From: Paracoccaceae bacterium
Lineage (GTDB): Bacteria; Pseudomonadota; Alphaproteobacteria; Rhodobacterales; Rhodobacteraceae
Length of the DNA stretch: 43,524 nucleotides
Assembly: GCA_020425125.1 (NCBI GenBank)
Contig: JAGQRV010000056.1
Span: forward strand, 1-43,524
Direction of reading: 5' to 3'
Made by a program: the position numbers and the translations under genes
Shown here: in pieces, positions 25,586-33,539 of the stretch
How the letters are laid out: the number at the start of each line of letters is the position of its first letter
How positions within the stretch are numbered: position 1 is the first letter of the stretch
Notes under the pieces: model-generated
Databases searched by the model: none
Told to the model about the DNA's origin: nothing
The model's input: only the letters and a program-made list of their open reading frames with translations

Positions 25586-27310
25586 ATGCAAGTTGATTTT
25601 CTCGGCCACGATCGAATTCAAAGGGCGAAGCGCGCGTTCTCGACACGTCGGGTTCCCGCTTCCTCGATGCGGACATTGCTGTCCGGGGCACTGCGTCCGT
25701 CGCCCGGAGATCTGGTTCTCGCGCGGGTTGACGTACTCGGACGTCATGGGCGAATCGAATTGCCGGATGGCCGCCGGGCCCACATGTTTCCCGGCGACGA
25801 GATCGTCGTCTGCTACGGGAACCGCTACGCGCCGGACCAGTTCGAGGCCGTCATCGGCGAGGATCTGGGACCCTGCGACCTGGTGGCCGGCGGCGGCATC
25901 GCCTCGCGCGAATTGTCCCGCCACGATCGCATGATCGAGCCGACGCGCATTACGCCCATCGGATTGCTCGGAGATCAGGAAGGGCGTCGGCTCAACGTCC
26001 GCGACGTTGCGTTGCCGCCACGTACAGACGGTGCCACCACGATGCTGACGGTCCTGTCACTCGGGACCTCGATGAATGCAGGCAAGACCTTGACCGGAAC
26101 CTCGATGGTGCACGGCCTGAAGCGCGCCGGGTACCGCGTCGCAGCCATCAAGGCGACCGGTACGGGCTCGGGCGGTGATCTCTGGATCGTCCGCGACGCT
26201 GGCGCAGACCTGGTTCTCGATTTCACCGATGCAGGCTTTGCAAGTACCTATCTGGCTCCGGTTGCGGATCTGGAGGCGGCCACGTTGAGCCTCATCGCAC
26301 ATGCCGCCGCAGACTTCTGTGACGTGGCGGTTATCGAGATCGCGGACGGGCTGCAGCAACTCGAGACAGCGGCCCTGGTTCGGTCCGAAGTCCTGCGTTC
26401 GAAAGTGGCGGGAGTCACCTTCGCGGCCTACGACGCCATGGGCGCGAAATGCGGGGTCGATTTGCTGCACGCCCTCGGGCACCGGGTGCTGGGTGTCAGC
26501 GGTCGGCTTTCGCGCTCGCCGCTTGCCGTCCGCGAGACAGAGCAGTCGACCGGAATCCGGGTCTACACCCCTTGGGAACTGCAGGCGGGCGCGCTGGTTC
26601 CGACAATCATGGCCGGCATCGGCGGGCCGAAGAATGCCGGCATTCAGATCCGCCCGGTTCCGCCGCTCGGGTCGACCGGCGATCTTACCGCGTCGGAAGC
26701 CCATTTGGACCGCTCCCGCCAGAATTCCGTCGGGGCAGATCCGGGCAATTCCGCGGAGTCGAATCTCCGGCTGCAGAAGGAAATCCTTTCCCTCGCGGCA
26801 CGCAGCGTGCTCGCCCACGAAGCCGATCGCTTTTCTCATGCGCATCCCGATGCGCGCCGCAACGGAAGCAGGCGCCGAATCTGGAGCAGCTGCCTGGGCC
26901 CGATCGAACTCTCCGTGCCGCGGTTCCGCGGTCTGTCGTTCCGCCCCGCCATCTTCACGCTTGGCCCAGAGCAGCCGGACGTCTTCTGGGACGCGGTCGG
27001 TGAGGCCACGCGGAACGGCAATCCGCGCCGGCTCGTACGGCTCATCGGCGGCCCTGACATGCCCGAAGCGGACCTGGCTGCACTGGGAGCCGCCATTGCG
27101 CTGAGATGTGCTGCGGCCGCTCCCGCCGTCCTGTCGTCGGGCCAACAGGCCGGCGTGGCCGCAATCCCGCAAGCGGAATACGCTTCGGTCGACGAGGCGC
27201 CGGACGTCGGCGCTGTGGGCGTGGACGAGTTGGACCGGCCGGACGACTGGGCCGGCTGGTGGTCCGGCGCCGCTGCCACAATGTCTGCGGGAAGGAGCCG
27301 CGCATCTTGA
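25586..27310 (+). CDS. P-loop NTPase (DUF1611-like) with IS256-transposase-like C-terminal part
   Basis: The start is placed at the ATG at 25586, with GGAGG 13 bases upstream, giving 574 residues. After an N-terminal domain (about 1-155) comes a P-loop (GTSMNAGKT, 160-168), KATGTGSGGD (189-198) and LDFTDAG (211-217), as in DUF1611/dethiobiotin-synthetase-like NTPases. Residues about 398-508 then resemble the N-terminal region of IS256 transposases: NGSRRRIW (426-433), GPIELSVPRFRG (438-449), then a helical stretch with EATRNGNPRRL. No DDE catalytic domain follows. The stop overlaps the TTG start of the ABC exporter, tying it to secretion. Its role is unknown; regulation or assembly of the exporter is possible. 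Confidence 0.65.
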   Translation: MQVDFLGHDRIQRAKRAFSTRRVPASSMRTLLSGALRPSPGDLVLARVDVLGRHGRIELPDGRRAHMFPGDEIVVCYGNRYAPDQFEAVIGEDLGPCDLVAGGGIASRELSRHDRMIEPTRITPIGLLGDQEGRRLNVRDVALPPRTDGATTMLTVLSLGTSMNAGKTLTGTSMVHGLKRAGYRVAAIKATGTGSGGDLWIVRDAGADLVLDFTDAGFASTYLAPVADLEAATLSLIAHAAADFCDVAVIEIADGLQQLETAALVRSEVLRSKVAGVTFAAYDAMGAKCGVDLLHALGHRVLGVSGRLSRSPLAVRETEQSTGIRVYTPWELQAGALVPTIMAGIGGPKNAGIQIRPVPPLGSTGDLTASEAHLDRSRQNSVGADPGNSAESNLRLQKEILSLAARSVLAHEADRFSHAHPDARRNGSRRRIWSSCLGPIELSVPRFRGLSFRPAIFTLGPEQPDVFWDAVGEATRNGNPRRLVRLIGGPDMPEADLAALGAAIALRCAAAAPAVLSSGQQAGVAAIPQAEYASVDEAPDVGAVGVDELDRPDDWAGWWSGAAATMSAGRSRAS

Positions 27311-29019
27311 AGAGACGTCCCAGCGAGATCCGCCGCGCCTGGCGACGATCCCGCGGCGGACTGGTCGTCGTGGTGATCTTCACGGCTTTCGTCAACGTCC
27401 TGCAATTCGCCTATCCCCTGTACCTTCTGCAGGTTCTGGACCGCGTACCCGAGAGCCGCAGCGTAGGCACGCTGGTCATGCTAACGATTGCAGCGGTGCT
27501 GGCGGTCATCACGGCAGTCACGCTGGACGCGATCAGGGGCCGGATGCTGGCCAAATGGGCCGGCTGGATCGAAGCCCAGTTCGGACCACGGATCCTGAGT
27601 AGCCAGCTCGGTGCCCGGCTCGACCACGAGTCCGGCGCGGCGAACGCAATGGGCGACCTGACGACGCTGAGCGGATTTCTCGGACGGTCAGCCACGATCT
27701 GGCTGGACGTGGTCTGGGCCCCGGTGTTCCTGCTGGGCGTCTGGCTGGTACATCCGCTTCTCGGCGCGGCCGCCACCGCGGCGGCGGTCCTGCTCCTGTT
27801 CCTCGGTTGGCTTCAAGAGCTGACGACTCGCGACTCGCGGAAAGCCGCGCGTGACGCGGGCAACACGGCTGGAGGCCTTCTCGACGCGGCCGCAAGAAAT
27901 ACCGAGGCCGTGGGTGCGCATGCGATGACGGCGAGCCTGGCCGGACGATGGTGGCACAGTGCGTCACAGCGGCTTGACGAACGCGAGCGGACCGGGCGGC
28001 GCAGGGCAGCCTTCGCCTCGCTCATCCGCGGCCTCGGACTTTGCGCCAAGATCGGGATGCTGGCGACAGGCATCTGGCTCTACCTCAACGGGGTCCTGAC
28101 CCTCGGCGCCGTGTTCGCGGCGCGCGTCATGATGGGGTTCGGACATCGCTTGCTGGAGCGCGCGGTTCGGAACTGGCGCAGCTACCGGGACGCCATGCTG
28201 GCCTATCGGCGCCTGTGCAGCGGGATGGCCGAAGAGGGAACCACGACATCCGTTGGTTCCAATATCGAGGCCGCCCCCCTTTCGCTCGACCGGCTCAGCT
28301 ACCGCCATCCGGGGCAGCGACGGCACATCGTCCGCGACCTGTCGCTCGACCTGGACCCGGGACAAATGGCGCTGGTGGTCGGGCCGGCCGGAAGCGGCAA
28401 GACCACGTTGTCGCGGCTTCTGGTCGGAGTCCTGCCCGCGCGGCACGGTCAGGTCCGTCTTGGCGATGTCGAGATCGCCCGCCTTCCAGCGGAAATCCGG
28501 TCGCGGCTTGTCGGCTACCTGCCGCAGCATCCCCACCTGTTCCCATGCTCGGTGCGGGAAAACATCGCTCGTATGGGCGATGGCAGTTTCGATGAAGTGC
28601 TTGCAGCGGCCACTCTCGCGGGTATCCACGACGTGATCACGCGGCTGCCTCGCGGCTACGACACCGAGATCAGCGAGCAGGCGGTCGGACTTTCCGGCAG
28701 CGAACGCCGACGGATCGAGATCGCCCGCGCGATCTTCGGCCGGCCCCGTTTCCTGGTGATGGACGAGCCGACCGCGTTCCTCGACAGAGCGGCGCGGCTC
28801 GCCCTGGAAAAGGCGATCGCGGACCTGAGGACGACCGGAACGACCGTTGTTGTCACCACACAGGCAAGCCAGGCGAGCCGGTGGCGGCGGAAGGCCGACA
28901 AGGTGCTGACTCTGGGCGGTGCAACGGTTGTCATTTCCGGTGGTCTTGAAACGGGCGGGGCACGGGGCAAGCCGGCGCCCGGTCCTGGGCAGACCCGGCG
29001 TCTCAGGACCGTCAAATGA
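27307..29019 (+). CDS. type I secretion ABC transporter (PrtD/LapB type)
   Basis: A 570-residue fused permease-ATPase. The start is TTG at 27307, with AAGGAG nine bases upstream and overlapping the previous stop. The membrane domain (about 1-310) carries several hydrophobic helices. The ATPase domain has Walker A GPAGSGKT (359-366), an LSGSE signature (462-466, instead of LSGGQ) and Walker B FLVMDEP (482-488). There is no N-terminal C39 peptidase domain, which fits export of a C-terminally signalled RTX protein. It should form the inner-membrane channel with the HlyD-type protein; an outer-membrane TolC is not in the window. The usual catalytic residues look intact. Confidence 0.92.
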   Translation: MKRRPSEIRRAWRRSRGGLVVVVIFTAFVNVLQFAYPLYLLQVLDRVPESRSVGTLVMLTIAAVLAVITAVTLDAIRGRMLAKWAGWIEAQFGPRILSSQLGARLDHESGAANAMGDLTTLSGFLGRSATIWLDVVWAPVFLLGVWLVHPLLGAAATAAAVLLLFLGWLQELTTRDSRKAARDAGNTAGGLLDAAARNTEAVGAHAMTASLAGRWWHSASQRLDERERTGRRRAAFASLIRGLGLCAKIGMLATGIWLYLNGVLTLGAVFAARVMMGFGHRLLERAVRNWRSYRDAMLAYRRLCSGMAEEGTTTSVGSNIEAAPLSLDRLSYRHPGQRRHIVRDLSLDLDPGQMALVVGPAGSGKTTLSRLLVGVLPARHGQVRLGDVEIARLPAEIRSRLVGYLPQHPHLFPCSVRENIARMGDGSFDEVLAAATLAGIHDVITRLPRGYDTEISEQAVGLSGSERRRIEIARAIFGRPRFLVMDEPTAFLDRAARLALEKAIADLRTTGTTVVVTTQASQASRWRRKADKVLTLGGATVVISGGLETGGARGKPAPGPGQTRRLRTVK

Positions 29020-30338
29020 CGGCAACCGCGATTCCCGACACCGTGGCGACGGCCGGAGCGCCCTTCGGGTGGCGGCCGGTGCTGGCCGGATTTGGCGTGA
29101 TCGCCGTCTTCGTTGGCGGGATGGGTGCCTGGCTGACACTCGCACCGATAGAAAGCGCGGTAGTCGCGCCGGGCGTCGTCGGGGTCGACAGCAACGTCAA
29201 GACCGTGCAGCATCTCGAAGGCGGCATCGTTGAAGAGATCCTGGTTCACGAAAACGACCATGTCGCGACGGGCGATCTTCTGGTCCGCTTGCGCAATACC
29301 CTGCCCGCCTCGCAACTCAACGAAGTGCAGGGGCAGTATTTCGAGGCCAGGGCCACGGATGCCAGACTGGTCGCCGAGCGCGATGGCGACGAGGCTATCA
29401 GGTTCCCCGCCGAATTGACGAATAGAGCCGACGAACCGGCCATCCACGATGCAATGAGCGGCCAGCAAAGCATTTTCGACAGCCGGCGTGCTTTGATGAG
29501 CGAGCGCACGGCGATCCTGCACCGGACCGTTGCGGGACTGCAGGAGAAGATCGCCGGTCTCCAAGAGCAGTTCGACGCGGCGGAGCGGCAGAGAAAGCTG
29601 ATTGCCGAACAACTCGAGGGCGCGACGGCCCTGCTTGACAGGGGCCTGATGGACCGCCCGCGTGTCCTGGAACTGCAACAGAAGGAAGCCGAACTCGACG
29701 GCCGGATCGGGAGCTTCCGGGCTGACATTGCCAGCGCGAAGCAAGGCGTCGAGGAGGCGAACCTGCGGTTCGCGGAATTGCGTGCCGACACCACGTCCGA
29801 GGTCGTCGAGCAGTTGCGCGATGTCCGGTCGCGCGCCTACGAACTTTCCCAACAACTGGCAGCTGCGCAGGACGTGCTGGCGCGAACCGAAATTCGATCG
29901 CCGATCAACGGCACGGTGGTCGGGCTCAAGGTGCACACGATCGGTGGCGTGATCTCGGCCGGCGAGCCCTTGATGGACATCGTGCCCAGCGACGACGAAC
30001 TCGTGGTCCGCGCTTCGATCGACCCGCGCGACATCGACGAGGTTCATCAAGGTTTGCCGGCATCCGTCCGACTGATTTCGCTCAACCATCGTGTACAGAC
30101 GGCCATCGAGGCGAAAGTGAGCACGGTTTCGGCCGACCGCCTTGTCGACCCGGCAACCGGCTATGGATACTATCTCGCGCGCGTCCAGCTTCTTCCCGAC
30201 AGCCCTGAAATGGCGTCGGTGACCCTGCAACCGGGGATGGCCGCCGATGTCCTGATCCGGACCGGCACACGGACGCCGTGGGACTACCTGATCGCGCCGA
30301 TCGCCCGAAATTTCACCCTTTCGTTGCGCGAGGAGTGA
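29016..30338 (+). CDS. HlyD-family membrane-fusion protein
   Basis: A 440-residue periplasmic adaptor. A single N-terminal membrane helix (LAGFGVIAVFVGGMGAWL, about residues 25-42) is followed by the first half of a lipoyl domain (KTVQHLEGGIVEEI), a long coiled-coil hairpin (about 95-290), the second lipoyl half (ARTEIRSPINGTVVGL) and a beta-barrel (about 325-430). It bridges the inner-membrane ABC transporter to a TolC-type outer-membrane channel. Its ATG overlaps the ABC stop (ATGA), so the two are translationally coupled. Likely substrate: the RTX hydrolase upstream. Confidence 0.93.
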   Translation: MTATAIPDTVATAGAPFGWRPVLAGFGVIAVFVGGMGAWLTLAPIESAVVAPGVVGVDSNVKTVQHLEGGIVEEILVHENDHVATGDLLVRLRNTLPASQLNEVQGQYFEARATDARLVAERDGDEAIRFPAELTNRADEPAIHDAMSGQQSIFDSRRALMSERTAILHRTVAGLQEKIAGLQEQFDAAERQRKLIAEQLEGATALLDRGLMDRPRVLELQQKEAELDGRIGSFRADIASAKQGVEEANLRFAELRADTTSEVVEQLRDVRSRAYELSQQLAAAQDVLARTEIRSPINGTVVGLKVHTIGGVISAGEPLMDIVPSDDELVVRASIDPRDIDEVHQGLPASVRLISLNHRVQTAIEAKVSTVSADRLVDPATGYGYYLARVQLLPDSPEMASVTLQPGMAADVLIRTGTRTPWDYLIAPIARNFTLSLREE

Positions 30339-30342
30339 CAGC

Positions 30343-31641
30343 ATGGTCTTCCGCCTCTTCCGTAAATCTCTACGCCTGTCCTTGATGAATGGAGGTCGTC
30401 CGGAAATGGACGTGACAGCGTTGTCCTCGGATTCCCGGTCCGATCCGCCTTCCGCCACTCCTGCAGCTGCGTCCGGTGACCAACCGGCGGCCGTCCTCCT
30501 GCCGCGCCCGCGACGCACGGGTCCGCGCCTCGACCTGCTGTTCCTCGGCGACATCGATTTCGGTGAAACCTACCAGGCCGTGCGCGCAGACAAGGGGGAG
30601 GAGAATGTGCTCACATCCCGGGGATACGACGATGCCCTGGCCAACCTTCGCGGACTCGTTTCGGTGGCCGATTTCGCAATTGCCAATCTCGAGACCCCGG
30701 TCACCGGGCTTGCCATGCCCGAGAATTCCGCAGAGGCGCACTATCAGCACCGGGCCGACCCTGCGCTCGCTCCCCTGCATCTCGCGCGGAATCGGGTTTC
30801 GGCAGTTTCAATCGCAAACAATCATGTCCTCGATTGCGGGATTGCCGGATTGGAAGACACGCTGCGATCCCTCGACGCCGAAGGGATCCATCGGTTCGGC
30901 GCGGGACGAAACGCAGACGAGGCCGGTCGGCCCCTGATCCTGGAACTCGGCGGCGGCACGCGGCCGCTCCGCCTCGCCGTCTTCACGGGCTATGCAGCGC
31001 GGCCGGACAGTCCCGCGCTCGAACCGGGCGACGGAGTCAGGCCCAGTAGTCTCGACCCGGCCGATGTCGCCGCGCGTCTTGCGACGCTCAGGGCGAAGTA
31101 TCCGGATCTCCTGGCCGTCGCATTTCCCCATTGGGGCCCGAACTACGGCTGGCGGAGTGTTCGGCAGCGGGAACTGGCGAAGGGCCTGCTGGACGCCGGC
31201 ATCGACCTGATTCTGGGTCATGGTGCCCACTGCCTGCAGGAGATCCACCGGCGGTCCGGTCGCTGGGTGGTCTACGGATTGGGCAATTTCGTCTTCAACA
31301 GCCCCGGCCGGTACCGACGCATGAAATCGCCCCCGTTCAGCCTGGCGGCCAGGCTTGTTGCGCGGCCGCGTCCAGACGGCTGGCTGGTGACGCTACGGCT
31401 CTATCCAATCGTCAGCGACAACCGGATCACCGATTACCGGCCGCGTTTCACCACGGAGGACGAATTCGACCAGGTGCGCGAGATGCTGGTGGCGCGCAGT
31501 CGCGGCGCGCCCATCGGCGAGGGCCGGGACCGGCACGGCCGGTATCTGAAGCTGCGGGTTCAACGACCGCCGAAGGCGGATGCGGGCGCGGTCACTCCGG
31601 AGGCGGTCGGCACCGCGAGACCGAACGCAGCTCCGGCCTGA
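30343..31641 (+). CDS. CapA/PGA_cap-family metallophosphatase-like protein
   Basis: A 432-residue protein with the calcineurin-like fold of CapA (poly-gamma-glutamate biosynthesis) proteins. Metal-ligand motifs are D70 in GDIDFG, the NLETP segment (115-119), NNH with D164 (159-164), H263 in HWG and H293/H296 in GHGAH. An extra N-terminal segment of about 60 residues has no clear signal peptide. CapA members are linked to capsule polymers and to hydrolysis of phosphate esters, with few biochemically defined. It follows the HlyD gene by only four bases, so it is part of the secretion operon, where a cell-surface polymer role is plausible. Its 3' end overlaps the convergent hydrolase gene by 82 bases. 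Confidence 0.82.
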   Translation: MVFRLFRKSLRLSLMNGGRPEMDVTALSSDSRSDPPSATPAAASGDQPAAVLLPRPRRTGPRLDLLFLGDIDFGETYQAVRADKGEENVLTSRGYDDALANLRGLVSVADFAIANLETPVTGLAMPENSAEAHYQHRADPALAPLHLARNRVSAVSIANNHVLDCGIAGLEDTLRSLDAEGIHRFGAGRNADEAGRPLILELGGGTRPLRLAVFTGYAARPDSPALEPGDGVRPSSLDPADVAARLATLRAKYPDLLAVAFPHWGPNYGWRSVRQRELAKGLLDAGIDLILGHGAHCLQEIHRRSGRWVVYGLGNFVFNSPGRYRRMKSPPFSLAARLVARPRPDGWLVTLRLYPIVSDNRITDYRPRFTTEDEFDQVREMLVARSRGAPIGEGRDRHGRYLKLRVQRPPKADAGAVTPEAVGTARPNAAPA

Positions 31642-32516
31642 TCGGACTGGAGCATGCCGCGCGCGGAATGGCCGATTCCCGGAGCTTCGACGATCTCCCA
31701 GCCAAAGGTCCAGCCGTTCCTGTCGGCAAGTTGACGGGCCGCAGCGAATGTGGCCCGCCCACGCTCAAGTCGGTTTGCGCCCTGGCGTCTGGCCGGCCCG
31801 TTATCGGTGAGGTTCTTGTCGCCGGTGTCGTCTGCCCCGAGGTAGATCGTGATTGGCAGTGCGAGGTAGGCGCGCAGCGCCGCGTCGGGATCGCGTTCGC
31901 TCAACCCGCCGAAGCCATAGGGGACGGGTTCCGTCGCAGAGGCCAGAACGTAGGTGGACGGATTTGCGATCACGATGCGGCTCGCCTCTGGCGGCGGCGA
32001 ATAGGCTGCAACCCGCGACAGGAACTGGCCTCCGGCCGAGTGGCCGAAGAGGTAGTAGGGCGCATCAGGCCGCCCCACGGTCTGTCGCGCCCACGCGACC
32101 AGTTCGGCCACGAGTCGCGTTGTCCATTGGTCTGGCGTGCGGATTGATCCTCCGCGAACGATACCGCCACGATGGTATGCCCAGTTCGGAAACCGGTCCT
32201 TGTCGAACAGGGGCGCGATCACGACAAGGCATGCGCGATCGGCCAATGGACGGGCATAGTCGCGGTACCTCGCGGCGGTACGGCTGGTGCCATGAAAGAC
32301 AAGGAGCAGGCCAGGGTCGTGACATTCGGGCCAATACGTGTAGACGGTCAGCGACGCATCGGGAAGATTTGCAATGGTCTCGGTGGCAGCGGGCAAACGG
32401 GCCCGGCCGCGTCCAGAAAACGGAACCAGAACCGCGGCGGCAGTCAGAAGGATGACCAGCACGCGCGTCGTGCGCCTGCCGTAAATGGCTCGGAGGAATA
32501 TGGCCGCGGCGCTCAC
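31560..32516 (-). CDS. membrane-anchored alpha/beta hydrolase, paralogue of the RTX hydrolase domain
   Basis: A 318-residue protein, start GTG at 32516. A single N-terminal membrane helix (about 17-33) probably anchors it with the enzyme outside. Residues 54-290 are closely similar to residues 290-525 of the RTX hydrolase: shared strings include DQWTTRL, SAGGQFL, PYGFGGL, YLALP, RQGANRLERG and GHS. The catalytic set is S160 (GHSAGG), D229/D230 and H283. The protein lacks RTX repeats, so the pair represents a secreted and a cell-bound form of the same enzyme, presumably by duplication. It is convergent to the CapA-type gene and overlaps its 3' end. Substrate unknown. Confidence 0.85.
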   Translation of the reverse strand: MSAAAIFLRAIYGRRTTRVLVILLTAAAVLVPFSGRGRARLPAATETIANLPDASLTVYTYWPECHDPGLLLVFHGTSRTAARYRDYARPLADRACLVVIAPLFDKDRFPNWAYHRGGIVRGGSIRTPDQWTTRLVAELVAWARQTVGRPDAPYYLFGHSAGGQFLSRVAAYSPPPEASRIVIANPSTYVLASATEPVPYGFGGLSERDPDAALRAYLALPITIYLGADDTGDKNLTDNGPARRQGANRLERGRATFAAARQLADRNGWTFGWEIVEAPGIGHSARGMLQSDQAGAAFGLAVPTASGVTAPASAFGGR

Positions 32517-32975
32517 GGTGAACTGCCGACGATCGGTGTGTGGAGTCGCATGGCGTGAGGCTGGTGCAGTTCAAGGCCACTGGCAAGGCATCGCGGATCG
32601 ACACCCATCATTGTTGCAGAACCCGGTGATCTGATGCGTTGTCCGCTTTCCCCGCTAAGTTCGGTCGACGCGTTCTGTCACGGCCTGGCCGAGCAGTTTG
32701 TCGTGGTTCATGACGGAGCAAGTGCACGCCTGGTTCGAGAGAGCCTGCGAAGGATGCGGGTGCGGATTTCGGCGGTCCGACGCTCGGGGTCACGTGATGC
32801 GATCCGCGCGCCGAAGGACGTCAGGGCTCGCAGTTTCGCCACGGCCGGATGTCGCCGGTGGCGGTGTTCGTCGCCAGATGCCCCTTGGGATACCGGCGTC
32901 TGCGACAGGTTTCGCATTTGCGCCGCTGTATCGACCCACTGAAAACCTGCTGATGCTGCAGAAGGAGATGTAGCA
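32517..32975. other. intergenic stretch leading into an IS3 remnant
   Basis: No gene is recognised. From about 32870 on, the sequence looks like the upstream end of the IS3-family element whose orfA begins at 32976, with GAAGGAG at about 32961-32967 as its ribosome site. The part before that could be debris of an older element on the minus strand. Confidence 0.4.
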
Positions 32976-33415
32976 GTGAGCATCACGATGGAAGAGGGCA
33001 TCAAGCGCTGGACAGCGAAGCGCAAGTCGGCGCTGGTCGTCGGGATCATCCAGGGCAAGACGACAGTCGCCGACGCCAGCCGGGCCTTCGGTCTTTCGCC
33101 GTCCGAGATCGAGGCCTGGGTGGAGGATGCGAAGAAGGGTATGGAGAACGCCCTCCGGGCCAATCCGCTCGATGTCCGGCAGCATTACGACAAGCAGCTC
33201 CGCGAACTGCAGGAGGCCTATGGCGAGGCCATGCTGGAGCTTCGTGCTCGAAAAGGGGATACACCCCAAGAACTATGCGTCCATCGCCAGCACTTCGAGG
33301 GCCTCGCACATGCCAGCCGTGCGATCGGCGACTGGCTCCAGTTCTACAACCACCGTCGGCCGCACTAGGCGCTCGGCATGAGGACACCCGCCGCCGCGTT
33401 CGAATTAGCGGCTTA
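32976..33415 (+). pseudogene. IS3-family transposase, internally deleted orfA::orfB fusion
   Basis: The frame opens with an intact IS3-type orfA N-terminus (MSITMEEGIKRWTA, then a helix-turn-helix with ASRAFGLSPSEIEAWV) to about residue 92. It then jumps to the last part of orfB, the integrase, seen as HASRAIGDWLQFYNHRRPH. The middle, holding the DDE catalytic residues, is missing. A CAG to TAG change after RRPH (33366-33368) gives an early stop, beyond which the old orfB end is readable to TAA at 33413-33415 (ALGMRTPAAAFELAA). The element is dead and cannot transpose by itself. It forms the right border of the secretion cluster. Confidence 0.82.
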
Positions 33416-33424
33416 ACCTGAGCA

Positions 33425-33522
33425 GATTCCGCTGGGTCGGTACAGGTAGCTCCGGCGGAAAGGCCGCGCTCCGAATTGAAATGAATGCGGACCGAGGCGG
33501 GGGAGGATGCGAATTTCTGCCA
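33425..33522 (-). mobile_element. IS6-family transposase fragment (C-terminal)
   Basis: A degenerate stretch of about 100 bases reads on the minus strand as ASVRIHFNSERGL, matching the C-terminal ASVxNHFNxER segment of IS6-type transposases also seen at 37.0 and 39.6 kb. It is wedged between the IS3 remnant and the end of the GH42 gene. Confidence 0.55.
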
Positions 33523-33539
33523 GAGCGACGGCCGTCCGC

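Noticed and set aside
23704-25587. Long minus-strand frame across the RTX gene and the gap behind it
   Set aside because: No family resemblance and no start with ribosome site; the part over the RTX gene is a shadow.
28656-30554. Long minus-strand frame opposite the ABC and HlyD genes
   Set aside because: Shadow of two well-supported genes.
32640-32870. Minus-strand transposase-like frame upstream of the IS3 remnant
   Set aside because: The resemblance is vague and no conserved motif could be fixed.
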